Origin: Acuticoccus sp. MNP-M23
Lineage (GTDB): Bacteria; Pseudomonadota; Alphaproteobacteria; Rhizobiales; Amorphaceae
Reading direction: 5' to 3'
DNA length: 64,000 bases
Assembly (NCBI RefSeq): GCF_031195445.1
Contig: NZ_CP133480.1
Span: 1,116,001-1,180,000 of the forward strand
This document shows, in pieces, positions 25,258-34,050 of this stretch. A program made the translations under genes and the position numbers. Within the stretch, counting starts at the first letter, position 1. Every line of letters begins with the position of its first letter. The notes below the pieces were generated by a model that worked only from the letters and a program-made list of their open reading frames with translations, was not told where the DNA came from and searched no databases.

Positions 25258-25302
25258 TGGTACCGTCTCCCTGTTGTGGGCGTGGCGTCCCGGATTTGAG
25301 GC

Positions 25303-26115
25303 TTAGGGGCGAAACTCCACCACCGCGGCGCCGGACCCGTAGGTGGCGCCATAGGCATGGATGCGTCCGCCGTTGATGCGGCCGCCAAGGGCGCCGAGGA
25401 TCCAGGCGAAGTGCTTGAACCCCATGTCCGCCTTGGCATTTTTCGCGTAGTCCTTGGAGAATTCGACGAGGTCGTTGCCGCCGCCGCGCTCCAGCCGCGC
25501 CAGCATCTTGCGGTTCCACTCGTCATCGTTGGCGGTGGCGATGCCGTCGGTCGCAATGTCGATCTCATGGCGGAAGATCGAGCCCGAGAGGCCGCCGACG
25601 CCCACCACCGCAACGCGGCGGCCCATCCTGTCCGCGGTTTTTGCGGCCATCTCGCCAAGGCGCATGGTGTCCTCGAACGAGTGGTAGAGGTTGTTGGCGC
25701 CGATGGTCAGCGGAATGCGGCTGCCGGGGTTGAGGAACCCGTTGGCGACGATGGTACCGGTGTCGATCGGGAACTTGTCATAGTCGACGCCTTTGGAGGT
25801 GATGCCGATGCCTTTCGAGCCCTCCACGCACGCTGCGGCGAGCTCGACGTCGCAGGTCAGCTCGTAGGGCAGGTCGCCATATTCGTACCAGTTCTCGTCC
25901 ACGTGCACGTCGTTGAACGAGCGGCGGAGCTGCCACAGCTCGTCCAGCACCGCCATCCACTGGGTGGAGTAGACGAGAATGGTGTCCGGCCGGGAGGCGG
26001 CGAGGTTGCGCCCTGCCGCGCGGCAGGCCTGCGCGATGACGCTCCAGGGCGGGTTCTCGGGCTTCAGGTACGGCAGCGGGGAACCCGGAACGATAAAGGC
26101 GGAAACGACGCTCAC
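25303..26115 (-). CDS. LigB-superfamily dioxygenase small (non-catalytic) subunit, 2-aminophenol 1,6-dioxygenase AmnA-like
   Basis: A 270-aa member of the class III extradiol dioxygenase (LigB) fold. The segment holding the iron-ligand His in active subunits reads VPGSPLPYLKPE here, and the second ligand region reads VYSTQWMAV, so no metal site is visible. This matches the structural subunit of 2-aminophenol 1,6-dioxygenase, which pairs with a catalytic subunit. That partner is encoded 8 bp upstream (26124-27164). A homologous domain is fused to the permease at 18567-20597. The C-terminus IHAYGATYGSGAAVVEF is shared with that fusion. Confidence 0.85.
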   Translation of the reverse strand: MSVVSAFIVPGSPLPYLKPENPPWSVIAQACRAAGRNLAASRPDTILVYSTQWMAVLDELWQLRRSFNDVHVDENWYEYGDLPYELTCDVELAAACVEGSKGIGITSKGVDYDKFPIDTGTIVANGFLNPGSRIPLTIGANNLYHSFEDTMRLGEMAAKTADRMGRRVAVVGVGGLSGSIFRHEIDIATDGIATANDDEWNRKMLARLERGGGNDLVEFSKDYAKNAKADMGFKHFAWILGALGGRINGGRIHAYGATYGSGAAVVEFRP

Positions 26116-26123
26116 GATGGCTC

Positions 26124-27173
<1,050 letters not shown>

Positions 27174-27635
27174 CTATTCGGCGCTGGTGGGCGACTGGGC
27201 GATGTAGGCCGTGGCCCGGATTTCGATCAGTAGCTGCGGATGCGGGAGCTGGTGCACGGCAACTGTGGTGCGCGCCGGCCCGCTCTCGGAGAAATACTGG
27301 CCGTAGACTTCGTTGTAGCCGCCGAAGTCGTTCATGTTGACGAGGAAGGTCGACAGCTCGACGAGGTTTTCAAGGTCGCCGCCCGCTTCCTGTAGGACGG
27401 CGCGCACATTCTCGATGCACGCTGCGGTCTGCTCGCGAATGTCGAGCGTGGTCGTGCCCATCTCGTCAACGCTGGCGCCGGCGATGGTGTTGTCCTTGCG
27501 GCGCGAGCTGGTGCCCGACACGAACACCAGCGGCCCCGCCCGGCGAAAATGCGGGTAGGCGCCGCGCGGCGTGGCGAGGTGCTTGACCACCCGTCCGTTG
27601 GCGTCCCGCGTCTCGGGTGCGGCGATGTCGGTCAT
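27174..27635 (-). CDS. 2-aminomuconate deaminase-type RidA protein (AmnD/NbaF-like)
   Basis: A 153-aa RidA-fold enzyme. The combination VSGTSSRRKDNTIAGASV, NMNDFGGYNEVYGQYF and VAVHQLPHPQLLIEI is that of 2-aminomuconate deaminases, which release ammonia from the ring-cleavage product of aminophenols or hydroxyanthranilate. Key residues are present: Arg R122 in PARTT and Glu E138 in LIEI. ATG at 27635 follows the stop of the other RidA gene by 4 bp. The dioxygenase catalytic subunit gene follows 9 bp downstream. A close relative of this protein is fused to the IclR regulator at 30844-32007. Confidence 0.88.
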   Translation of the reverse strand: MTDIAAPETRDANGRVVKHLATPRGAYPHFRRAGPLVFVSGTSSRRKDNTIAGASVDEMGTTTLDIREQTAACIENVRAVLQEAGGDLENLVELSTFLVNMNDFGGYNEVYGQYFSESGPARTTVAVHQLPHPQLLIEIRATAYIAQSPTSAE

Positions 27636-27639
27636 TCGT

Positions 27640-28038
27640 TCAGGCTCCGGAAGGTGCGGCGCGCCGCGCCAGCGTGAAATCGGCTTCGACCGCGGCGCCG
27701 ATGGGCAGCGCGCTGACGCCGACAGATGTGCGCGCGGGCAGCGCGGCGTCATCGTCGAAAAAGGCGTCCCAGATTGTGTTGATGGCGCCGAACGCAGCAA
27801 AATCGGTGACGAAAATGTTGGCGGCGAAAACGTCGCGCCGGGAAAAGCCATTCGCCGCGAGGAACGTGCCAAGATTTGCAAGGATCTGACTGAACTCGGC
27901 GGCTGCGCCACCTTCGGCAAGTTTGCCGGACGCAGGGTCGAGACCGACCATGCCGGCTGTCCGCACCATGCCGGCCGCTTCCACCGCGGGGGCATAGCGG
28001 AACTTGGGTGCAGGAAGGCCGGTGAAATCGAGTGCCAC
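27640..28038 (-). CDS. RidA family protein (imine deaminase-like)
   Basis: A 132-aa RidA-fold protein, distinct from the neighbouring aminomuconate deaminase type. The active-site motif LPARTSVGV keeps the Arg, and a VEADF strand keeps the Glu, so hydrolysis of a reactive enamine or imine is plausible. It starts at GTG 28038, with GAGG seven bases upstream. It is the first gene of the ring-cleavage/import operon. Two 11-bp direct repeats lie in the divergent region upstream. Confidence 0.85.
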   Translation of the reverse strand: MALDFTGLPAPKFRYAPAVEAAGMVRTAGMVGLDPASGKLAEGGAAAEFSQILANLGTFLAANGFSRRDVFAANIFVTDFAAFGAINTIWDAFFDDDAALPARTSVGVSALPIGAAVEADFTLARRAAPSGA

Positions 28039-28063
28039 GGAACGTCCTCAGTGCGGTCAACTT

Positions 28064-28094
28064 CGAGACTGTAACTCAAAGAGCGAGACTGTAA
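28064..28094. repeat. Pair of 11-bp direct repeats in the divergent control region
   Basis: CGAGACTGTAA occurs at 28064-28074 and again at 28084-28094, start to start 20 bp, that is about two helical turns. The pair is 26 bp upstream of the first gene of the minus-strand ring-cleavage operon and about 105 bp upstream of the flotillin-like gene. In-phase repeats of this kind suit a transcription factor such as the IclR fusion encoded at 30844-32007. That assignment is inference. Confidence 0.5.
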
Positions 28095-28198
28095 ACCGAA
28101 TATTGAGATGGACGCGTCGCAAGTGGGTGCCTACTGTGCCTGAACGGATGGCCAATCGTTAAAGCCCCGGCCATCACTCGCGAATGCGGAGCCGGTCC

Positions 28199-30823
28199 AT
28201 GGATGTTCTCCCCGCCGTGATCATGACGCTTGTCATCGTCGTGATCGTCATCGTCATCTTGTGGGTGTTGTTCTGGTGGCTCTACCGCCGCGCCACCAAG
28301 GAGGTGGCGTTCGTCCGCACCGGCCTCGGCGGGCAGACGGTGGTGCAGAACGGCGGCGCCTTCGTCATCCCCGTGCTGCACGACCTCACCCCGGTCTCCA
28401 TGTCCACCAACCGGCTGGAGATCACGCGGGAGGACGAAACCTCCATCATCACCCGCGACCGGATGCGGATCGACGTGACCGCCATGTTCTACGTCCGCGT
28501 CGCCAGCAGCCCCGAGGCCATCGCGCTGGCCGCACAGGCGCTCGGCTCCAAGACCGGCCGGCCCGAAGCGATGCGCGAGCTTCTGGAAGGCCGCTTCGTC
28601 GACGCGCTGCGCAGCGTTGCCGCCGAGATGACCATGGAGGAGCTGCACGAGCAGCGGGGCGACTTCATCCGCCGCGTGAAGGCGCACGTTGCCGCCGAAG
28701 TGGAGCAGACCGGCCTTGAGCTGGAGTCCGCGTCGCTCACCCAGCTCGACCAGACCAGCCGCGAATTCTTCGACCCCAACAACGCGTTCGACGCCGAGGG
28801 CCTGACGCGCCTGACGGCCGACATCGAGTCCCGCAAGCTGAAGCGCAACGCCATCGAGCAGGACAGCCGCGTCAACATCCAGACCAAGAACCTGGAGTCA
28901 GAGACCCGCCGGCTGGAGCTGGACAAGCAGGAAGAATACGCCCGCCTCGCCCAGCAGGAAGAGATTGCCGTGCGCCGCGCCGAGCAGGGCGCCACCATTT
29001 CGTCCGAGGAGGCGTCCCGCCGCCGCTTCTCCGAAGAGGCCCGCGTCGCCGCCCAGCTCTCCATCGACCTTGCCACAGCAAGAGCCGACCAGCAGCGCGA
29101 GGTGGAACGCCTCACGGTGCAGAAGGCCGTGGAGCGCGAGAACGCGCAGACCCGCCAGGCCATCGAGGATGCGCGCACCGAGTCCGAACAGATTGTCGAG
29201 CTCAGGCGGATCGAGCGCGAGAAGCAGACGGCGATGCACCTGGCCGCCAAGGACTCCGAGGTGGCGCGCGCCACCGCCGAGCGCACCCGCGAGTCCGAGG
29301 AAGCCCGCGTTGCCGCCGAGCTGGAGGTGCGGATCGCCACCCTGAAAGCCGACGAGCAGCGCGAGGTCATCCGCCTCGCCACCGAGCTTGCGGTGGCGCA
29401 GGAGAAAATGCGCATCCGCCGTGAGGTGGAAAACGTCACCATCGAGACAGATGCTGCCGTCCGCGTCCAGCGCGCCGCCAGCAACAAGGATGTCGCGGTG
29501 GAAGAGGCCGCGCGAAAGGCCGAGGTTGCCAAGGCGGAAGCCGAGAACCGCCGCGAGGCCGAAGAGGCTCGTGCTGCCGCCGACGCGCAGATCCGCGTCG
29601 CCAACGTGAAGGCGGACGAGGAGAACGAAATGGCCCGCATGGGGGCGGAGGCGGCCATTGCGGCTCAGCGCGAGAAAAACCGCGAGGCGGTGGACGGCGT
29701 CACCACCGGCGTCGACAGGGCGATCCGCCTTGCGCGGATTGCCAAGGAGCATGCCGTTGCCATGGAGGAGGCCGCCAGCCTCTCCGAGGTTTCGCAGGAG
29801 CAGGCCCGCCGCCAGCGCGAAGCCGATGCGGTCACCCTCACCACCGGCAACGAGCTGGAGCGGATCCGCGTCGAGCTCGCCCGCCTGCTCGACGTTGACA
29901 AGGAGGAGGCCGACCGCCTCGTCGCGGTCGCCCGCACCAGCCGCAAGGAGGCCGTCTCCCGCGCCGACATGGACTCGCGCCTCGCCATCGACACGCTCGC
30001 CATCGAGCAGCAGCGCCAGCTGATCGAGAGCGAACACCTGAAGGACGTCGCGCTGTCGGAAAGCGCCAAGGCACAGATCGAGGCGCTGGCGGACGTGGAG
30101 CGCGCCCGCCGCTCGCTGGTGGAAGCCGAAGAGGCGCTCACCCTCCTGCGTGCCCGCGAGCGGGAAGAGCGCGAAAAGGTCATCGCGCTCATCAAGGCGA
30201 ACTCCGCCGCCGAGAGCGACGTTGCGGCGCTTCTGGTCGCCGCCGAAGCCCGCGTGCGCGAGGCGACCGACACCGCGAAAGCCAACGAGGTGGAAACCCG
30301 CGCCAGGGCCGCGCGGATCACCGCCATGGCCGAGGCCGAGGCGGTCGCCGACAAGGCCCGGATCGACACCGACGCCCACCAGCGCGCGGTGGACGCCGAA
30401 GCCGTCCGCGCCCTCACCGAGGCGGAAAACACAATGTCCGACGAGCTGATGGCGCTGAAGGTGCGCCTCTCCGTCATCGACCACCTGAAGGACATCATCC
30501 GCGAAAGCGCCAAGCCGATGGAGAACATCGACGATATCCGCATCGTCGAGGTCAACGGCCTTGTCGGCGGCCAGCTCGCCCTTTCCGGCGGCGGCATGAT
30601 CGGTGCCGACGGCAACCCCGTTGGCCCGCAGAACCTGCCCGATCAGGTGGTCAACAGTGCGCTGCGCTACCGCACGCAAGCGCCCGTGGTCGACCAGCTC
30701 CTGAAAGAGGTCGGCCTTGGCAAGGCAGACGCCAGCGGCGTTTCTGCATTCCTCAAGGAAGGTCTGTCAGGCGAGGACCCGGAGGCGCCGACCCCGCCGC
30801 CTGCCAAGCCTGAAAACCCTTAA
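28199..30823 (+). CDS. Flotillin-like SPFH/band 7 protein with expanded repeat coiled coil
   Basis: An 874-aa membrane-anchored scaffold protein. Residues 3-30 form a strong membrane anchor, 35-200 an SPFH/band 7 domain, about 210-760 a highly charged Ala/Glu/Arg-rich coiled coil, and the tail has a QLALSGGGM motif and a Pro-rich end. Flotillins and YqiK are about 450-560 aa; the excess comes from three consecutive 88-residue repeats (residues 278-365, 366-453, 454-541). Flotillins organise membrane microdomains and assemble partner proteins. ATG at 28199 has GGAG eight bases upstream. It is divergent from the ring-cleavage operon and 20 bp ahead of the IclR fusion gene, probably an operon. 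Confidence 0.85.
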   Translation: MDVLPAVIMTLVIVVIVIVILWVLFWWLYRRATKEVAFVRTGLGGQTVVQNGGAFVIPVLHDLTPVSMSTNRLEITREDETSIITRDRMRIDVTAMFYVRVASSPEAIALAAQALGSKTGRPEAMRELLEGRFVDALRSVAAEMTMEELHEQRGDFIRRVKAHVAAEVEQTGLELESASLTQLDQTSREFFDPNNAFDAEGLTRLTADIESRKLKRNAIEQDSRVNIQTKNLESETRRLELDKQEEYARLAQQEEIAVRRAEQGATISSEEASRRRFSEEARVAAQLSIDLATARADQQREVERLTVQKAVERENAQTRQAIEDARTESEQIVELRRIEREKQTAMHLAAKDSEVARATAERTRESEEARVAAELEVRIATLKADEQREVIRLATELAVAQEKMRIRREVENVTIETDAAVRVQRAASNKDVAVEEAARKAEVAKAEAENRREAEEARAAADAQIRVANVKADEENEMARMGAEAAIAAQREKNREAVDGVTTGVDRAIRLARIAKEHAVAMEEAASLSEVSQEQARRQREADAVTLTTGNELERIRVELARLLDVDKEEADRLVAVARTSRKEAVSRADMDSRLAIDTLAIEQQRQLIESEHLKDVALSESAKAQIEALADVERARRSLVEAEEALTLLRAREREEREKVIALIKANSAAESDVAALLVAAEARVREATDTAKANEVETRARAARITAMAEAEAVADKARIDTDAHQRAVDAEAVRALTEAENTMSDELMALKVRLSVIDHLKDIIRESAKPMENIDDIRIVEVNGLVGGQLALSGGGMIGADGNPVGPQNLPDQVVNSALRYRTQAPVVDQLLKEVGLGKADASGVSAFLKEGLSGEDPEAPTPPPAKPENP
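29030..29821 (+). repeat. Three tandem 264-bp (88-codon) repeats in the flotillin-like gene
   Basis: Units start at 29030, 29294 and 29558 and are each exactly 264 bp. Each begins with a codon run for S/A-EEAR-A-A and ends with a T/N/Q-R-R/Q-E-type motif. Protein-level similarity is clear (EEARVAAQLSIDLATARAD, EEARVAAELEVRIATLKAD, EEARAAADAQIRVANVKAD at the same offset). Length 88 equals eight 11-residue turns, consistent with hendecad coiled-coil packing. The DNA has diverged, so the duplication is not recent. Confidence 0.75.
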
Positions 30824-30843
30824 GCGAAACGGACGCCGCTAAA

Positions 30844-32007
30844 ATGGCGACTCCCAAGAACAACTCGGTCATCAAGGCCTTCGACATTCTCAAGCTGTTC
30901 CTGTCGGAGACACGCCCGCTGTCGCCGCAGGAGGTGGCCGAGGCAACGGGACAGACCCTTTCCACCACCCACCGCTTCCTCCTGACGCTGGAAGAGGTCG
31001 GCGCGCTCGACCGGACCCCCGGCCCGCGCTACCACGTCGGCATGCTGATTTCCGAGCTTGGCCAGCAGGCCATGCGCACCGACATCGTGGCGGAACGCGC
31101 GCGCGGGACTGTCGACCATCTGTGCCAGAACCTGCGTGAAACGGTGTGTCTCTCGCTGTTCCACGGACCGGAAGCGCGGCCGCTGGTGTGGCAGGAAGCA
31201 AACCGCCCCCTCGCCTTTCGCATCCGCAGCGACCTCGACCGCCCGCTCCATGCCTCCGCCACTGGCAAGTTGCTGATGGCCTGCCTCAACCCGCTCGCCC
31301 GCGAGGAGGCGCTCGAGAAGATCGCGCTTCCCGCGCTCACGCCCGAAACGCGGACCGACATGCGTGAGGTACGGCGCGAGGCCCAGCGCATCGCCCTGGC
31401 CGGTCTGGCGGAGGATTGCGGCGAGATGGAAACCGGGCTCGACTGCCTCGCCGCGCCCGTCACCGGCGCCAACCTTGCCCCGCTCGGCGCGCTGGTGGTG
31501 AGCGCGCCCTCGGCCCGCCTTAGAAACGGCGACCGGGCCGACATCATCGCCCGCCTGAAAAGCGCCGCGCAGGCCCTGTCCAGCCAGCTCGTCATCGAGA
31601 ACAAGACGCTGGCGCACAAGGCGCGGCCGCGCGGAAGCTTCCCCCACGTCAAGCGGGTCGGCAACCTCGCCTTCGTGTCGGGCACAAGCTCGCGCCGGCG
31701 GGACGACACATTTGTCGGCGCCAGCGTGAATGAGACGGGCCGGGTGCTGATCGACACCGCCGTCCAGGCCGTCGTCACGCTCGGCAACATCGCCGATATC
31801 CTTCTGTCGGTGGGCGCGGGCCTCTCCAGCATCGTGAAGCTCGATGTCTACCTCACCCAACCGGACAAAGCCGACGCCGTGTACGCGGCGCTGGAGCGGC
31901 ACGGCCTTCCCGTGCCGCCGGTGTGCACGGTGACCGCCGTCAAGGGGCTGCCGCACCCCCATCAGGCGGTCATGATGAAGGCCGTGGCCGTGGTCGGTCC
32001 GCGCTGA
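30844..32007 (+). CDS. Fusion: IclR family regulator with C-terminal RidA (2-aminomuconate deaminase-type) domain
   Basis: A 387-aa protein. Residues about 5-65 are an IclR winged helix-turn-helix (SVIKAFDILKLF, STTHRFLLTLEEVG). Residues about 80-255 are the IclR effector domain, including the usual HASATGKLLMA. Residues about 259-387 are a complete RidA domain whose PRGSFPHVKR and FVSGTSSRRRDDT stretches closely resemble the aminomuconate deaminase-type protein at 27174-27635. The catalytic Arg is replaced by Cys (C361, PVCT) and the strand Glu by Met (AVMMKAVAV), so it probably binds rather than converts a ligand. IclR proteins are normally about 250-270 aa. It likely controls the divergent ring-cleavage operon; that is inference. 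Confidence 0.88.
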   Translation: MATPKNNSVIKAFDILKLFLSETRPLSPQEVAEATGQTLSTTHRFLLTLEEVGALDRTPGPRYHVGMLISELGQQAMRTDIVAERARGTVDHLCQNLRETVCLSLFHGPEARPLVWQEANRPLAFRIRSDLDRPLHASATGKLLMACLNPLAREEALEKIALPALTPETRTDMREVRREAQRIALAGLAEDCGEMETGLDCLAAPVTGANLAPLGALVVSAPSARLRNGDRADIIARLKSAAQALSSQLVIENKTLAHKARPRGSFPHVKRVGNLAFVSGTSSRRRDDTFVGASVNETGRVLIDTAVQAVVTLGNIADILLSVGAGLSSIVKLDVYLTQPDKADAVYAALERHGLPVPPVCTVTAVKGLPHPHQAVMMKAVAVVGPR

Positions 32008-32072
32008 CGGGTGTCACCCGGCGCAAAACCCCCTACCCTGCCGGCAGTTCAGAGCAACGAAGGAAATGCCCC

Positions 32073-33068
32073 ATGCCAGATGCCGCGCCAAACACGCACC
32101 GGACGATCCACGGGCAGACGGTCGGCGCCGTCGGACTTGGCTGCATGAGCTTCGGCGGCTTCTACGGCCCCACCACCGAGGCGGAAAGCCTTGAATGCCT
32201 CGCCGCTGCTGTGGACGCGGGGGTCGACCATTTCGACACCGCCGAGCGGTATGGCGCCGGCCGCTCCGAAGAGGTTGTCGGCAAGTTTCTGGCGCAAAGC
32301 GGCGCGAAGGTCTCTCTTGCCACCAAGGGCGGCATCTACATGAAGCCCGAGCGCCATTTCGGCAATGGACCCGAGGCCTTGCGCGGCTCACTGGAAGGCT
32401 CGCTGAAGCGCCTGGGCGTGGACCATGTGGACCTTTATTACGTCCACCGCCGCGAGCAGGCGATCCCCATCGAAGATGTGGTCGGAACGCTGAAGCGCTT
32501 CATCGACGAGGGCAAGATCGGCGCCTACGGCCTGTCTGAAGTTGCCCCGTCCACGGTGCGCCGCGCACATGCCGTTCATCCCGTCGCCGCCGTGCAGAAC
32601 GAATATTCGCTGTGGACCCGCCAGCCGGAACTGGGGCTCCTGCAGACCTGCGCCGAGCTCGGCATCACCTTCGTCGCGTTTTCACCCCTTGCCCGCGGCA
32701 TGTTCGGCGACAAGACGCCAGACCCCGCCACATTCGGCGATGGCGATTTCCGCCGCAACAACCCGCGTTTCGTGCCGCCCAACTTTGCGGCCAACGTGGC
32801 GTGGATCGAGCCCTACAAGGCGTTCTGCCGGGAACGCGGCTGGTCGCCGGCCGCCGCAGCGCTGGCGTGGACGCTGGACCAGGGCGACCACGTTCTCCCC
32901 ATCCCCGGCACACGCACCGCAACCCACCTGCGCGAGTTTGCCAAAGCGCGCGAGATTGCGTTCACCGATGCCGACCGCACCGAGATCGCGCGCCTCCTGC
33001 CCATCGGCTTTGCCCATGGCGACCGCTATTCCGACGCGCAGAATATCGGCATCGAGCGCTATTGCTGA
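32073..33068 (+). CDS. Aldo/keto reductase
   Basis: A 331-aa NADPH-dependent oxidoreductase of the AKR superfamily with a TIM-barrel fold. The catalytic tetrad is visible: Asp and Tyr in FDTAERYGAGRSE, Lys in LATKGG and His in YYVHRRE. Late motifs IPGTRTATHLREF and SPLARG are typical of YajO/YhdN-like members. ATG at 32073 has AAGGA about eight bases upstream; upstream in-frame sequence overlaps the regulator gene and is not conserved-looking. It follows the IclR fusion by 65 bp and may be co-transcribed. Substrate unknown. It converges with the FGE-like gene, leaving 11 bp. Confidence 0.88.
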   Translation: MPDAAPNTHRTIHGQTVGAVGLGCMSFGGFYGPTTEAESLECLAAAVDAGVDHFDTAERYGAGRSEEVVGKFLAQSGAKVSLATKGGIYMKPERHFGNGPEALRGSLEGSLKRLGVDHVDLYYVHRREQAIPIEDVVGTLKRFIDEGKIGAYGLSEVAPSTVRRAHAVHPVAAVQNEYSLWTRQPELGLLQTCAELGITFVAFSPLARGMFGDKTPDPATFGDGDFRRNNPRFVPPNFAANVAWIEPYKAFCRERGWSPAAAALAWTLDQGDHVLPIPGTRTATHLREFAKAREIAFTDADRTEIARLLPIGFAHGDRYSDAQNIGIERYC

Positions 33069-33079
33069 CTGGCGCGCTT

Positions 33080-33955
33080 TCAGGCGTCGGCGGCGCAGCG
33101 GAAGCCGAGGTTCGCCGCCGTTGCGGTAAACTCCTGCGGCGTGCGGGCCGGCGGGCGGTAGCGCTGACAATAATTCTGCGCGCAGAGAAACGAGCCGCCC
33201 TTGGCCGCCAGCACCTTGGCGGCCGACGGCGTCCGCCCTTCGGCCGCCGGAATGCAGCACGGCGCGACGGTCGCGCTCCGGTCGTAAAGGGAGGCCGTCC
33301 ACTCCCACACATTGCCGATCATGTCGAAAAGGCCGAATCCGTTGGGCTGAAACCGGCCGGCCGGCGTGGAGAATGGCCCGTCACCATGGCGCAGGTTGCG
33401 GTAGGGAAAATCGCCGATCCAGATGTTGGCCGGTGTGCCGCCGCCGGGGTCGAGCGCCTCGCCCCACGGATAGGTGGTCGCGCTGCCGCCGCGCGCTGCC
33501 CACTCCCATTCCGCCTCGGTGGGGAGGCGCAGGCCGGCAAAGCGGCAATAAGCCTCCGCATCGGCCAGTGAAACATGGGCGACCGGATGGTCCATCCGCC
33601 CGTCCAGCGTGCTCCCCGGCCCTTCCGGCGCGTCCCATCTCGCGCCGGGAACGAGCTGCCACCAATGGCGCGGGTCGTTCAGCGGCACAGGCCCTTTGGT
33701 GGGGCGGAAGACCAGCGAGGCCGGCTCGTAATACTCCGCTGGAAAGCCGGGGTCCTGCGCCGGATCAATGCCCGTTTCGGCGGTGGTCCGGTGCCCCGTC
33801 GCCGCCACGAATGCCTGAAACTGCGCGTTCGTCACCGGCGCCCGCGCGATCTGGAACGCGTCGACGCTGACCGGGCGCGCCGGGCGTTCCTCCGGGTAGA
33901 AATTGTCCGATCCCATCGAAAAGCGCCCGGCAGGAATGGCAACGAGATCGGACAT
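33080..33955 (-). CDS. Formylglycine-generating enzyme (SUMF1/FGE) family protein
   Basis: A 291-aa protein with the FGE-sulfatase domain across its whole length. FGE oxidises an active-site Cys of sulfatases to formylglycine using a copper-binding Cys pair. The pair is present here in KGGSFLCAQNYCQRYR, and the preceding GNVWEWTASLYD and GLRLPTEAEWEWAARGG motifs are canonical. Both active-site Cys distinguish it from the many SUMF1-like proteins that lack them. No sulfatase gene is in the window, so its target would be encoded elsewhere. No signal peptide is visible. Confidence 0.87.
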   Translation of the reverse strand: MSDLVAIPAGRFSMGSDNFYPEERPARPVSVDAFQIARAPVTNAQFQAFVAATGHRTTAETGIDPAQDPGFPAEYYEPASLVFRPTKGPVPLNDPRHWWQLVPGARWDAPEGPGSTLDGRMDHPVAHVSLADAEAYCRFAGLRLPTEAEWEWAARGGSATTYPWGEALDPGGGTPANIWIGDFPYRNLRHGDGPFSTPAGRFQPNGFGLFDMIGNVWEWTASLYDRSATVAPCCIPAAEGRTPSAAKVLAAKGGSFLCAQNYCQRYRPPARTPQEFTATAANLGFRCAADA

Positions 33956-34050
33956 GACGCGGATGTGGCCTTGCTTGGAACGAAGGGCGTGGCGGACCTT
34001 CCCACCCTACAAGCCGAACCAGCCGCCGGAAACCGGAAGGCGCCGCGCCG

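Noticed and set aside
23092-25299. A 735-codon plus-strand frame opposite the hydrolase and solute-binding protein genes
   Set aside because: Antisense to two genes with clear motifs; no recognisable domain of its own.
29030-29821. Flotillin repeats as a recent DNA duplication or assembly artefact
   Set aside because: The three units differ throughout at nucleotide and residue level while keeping identical length, so they are old and real.
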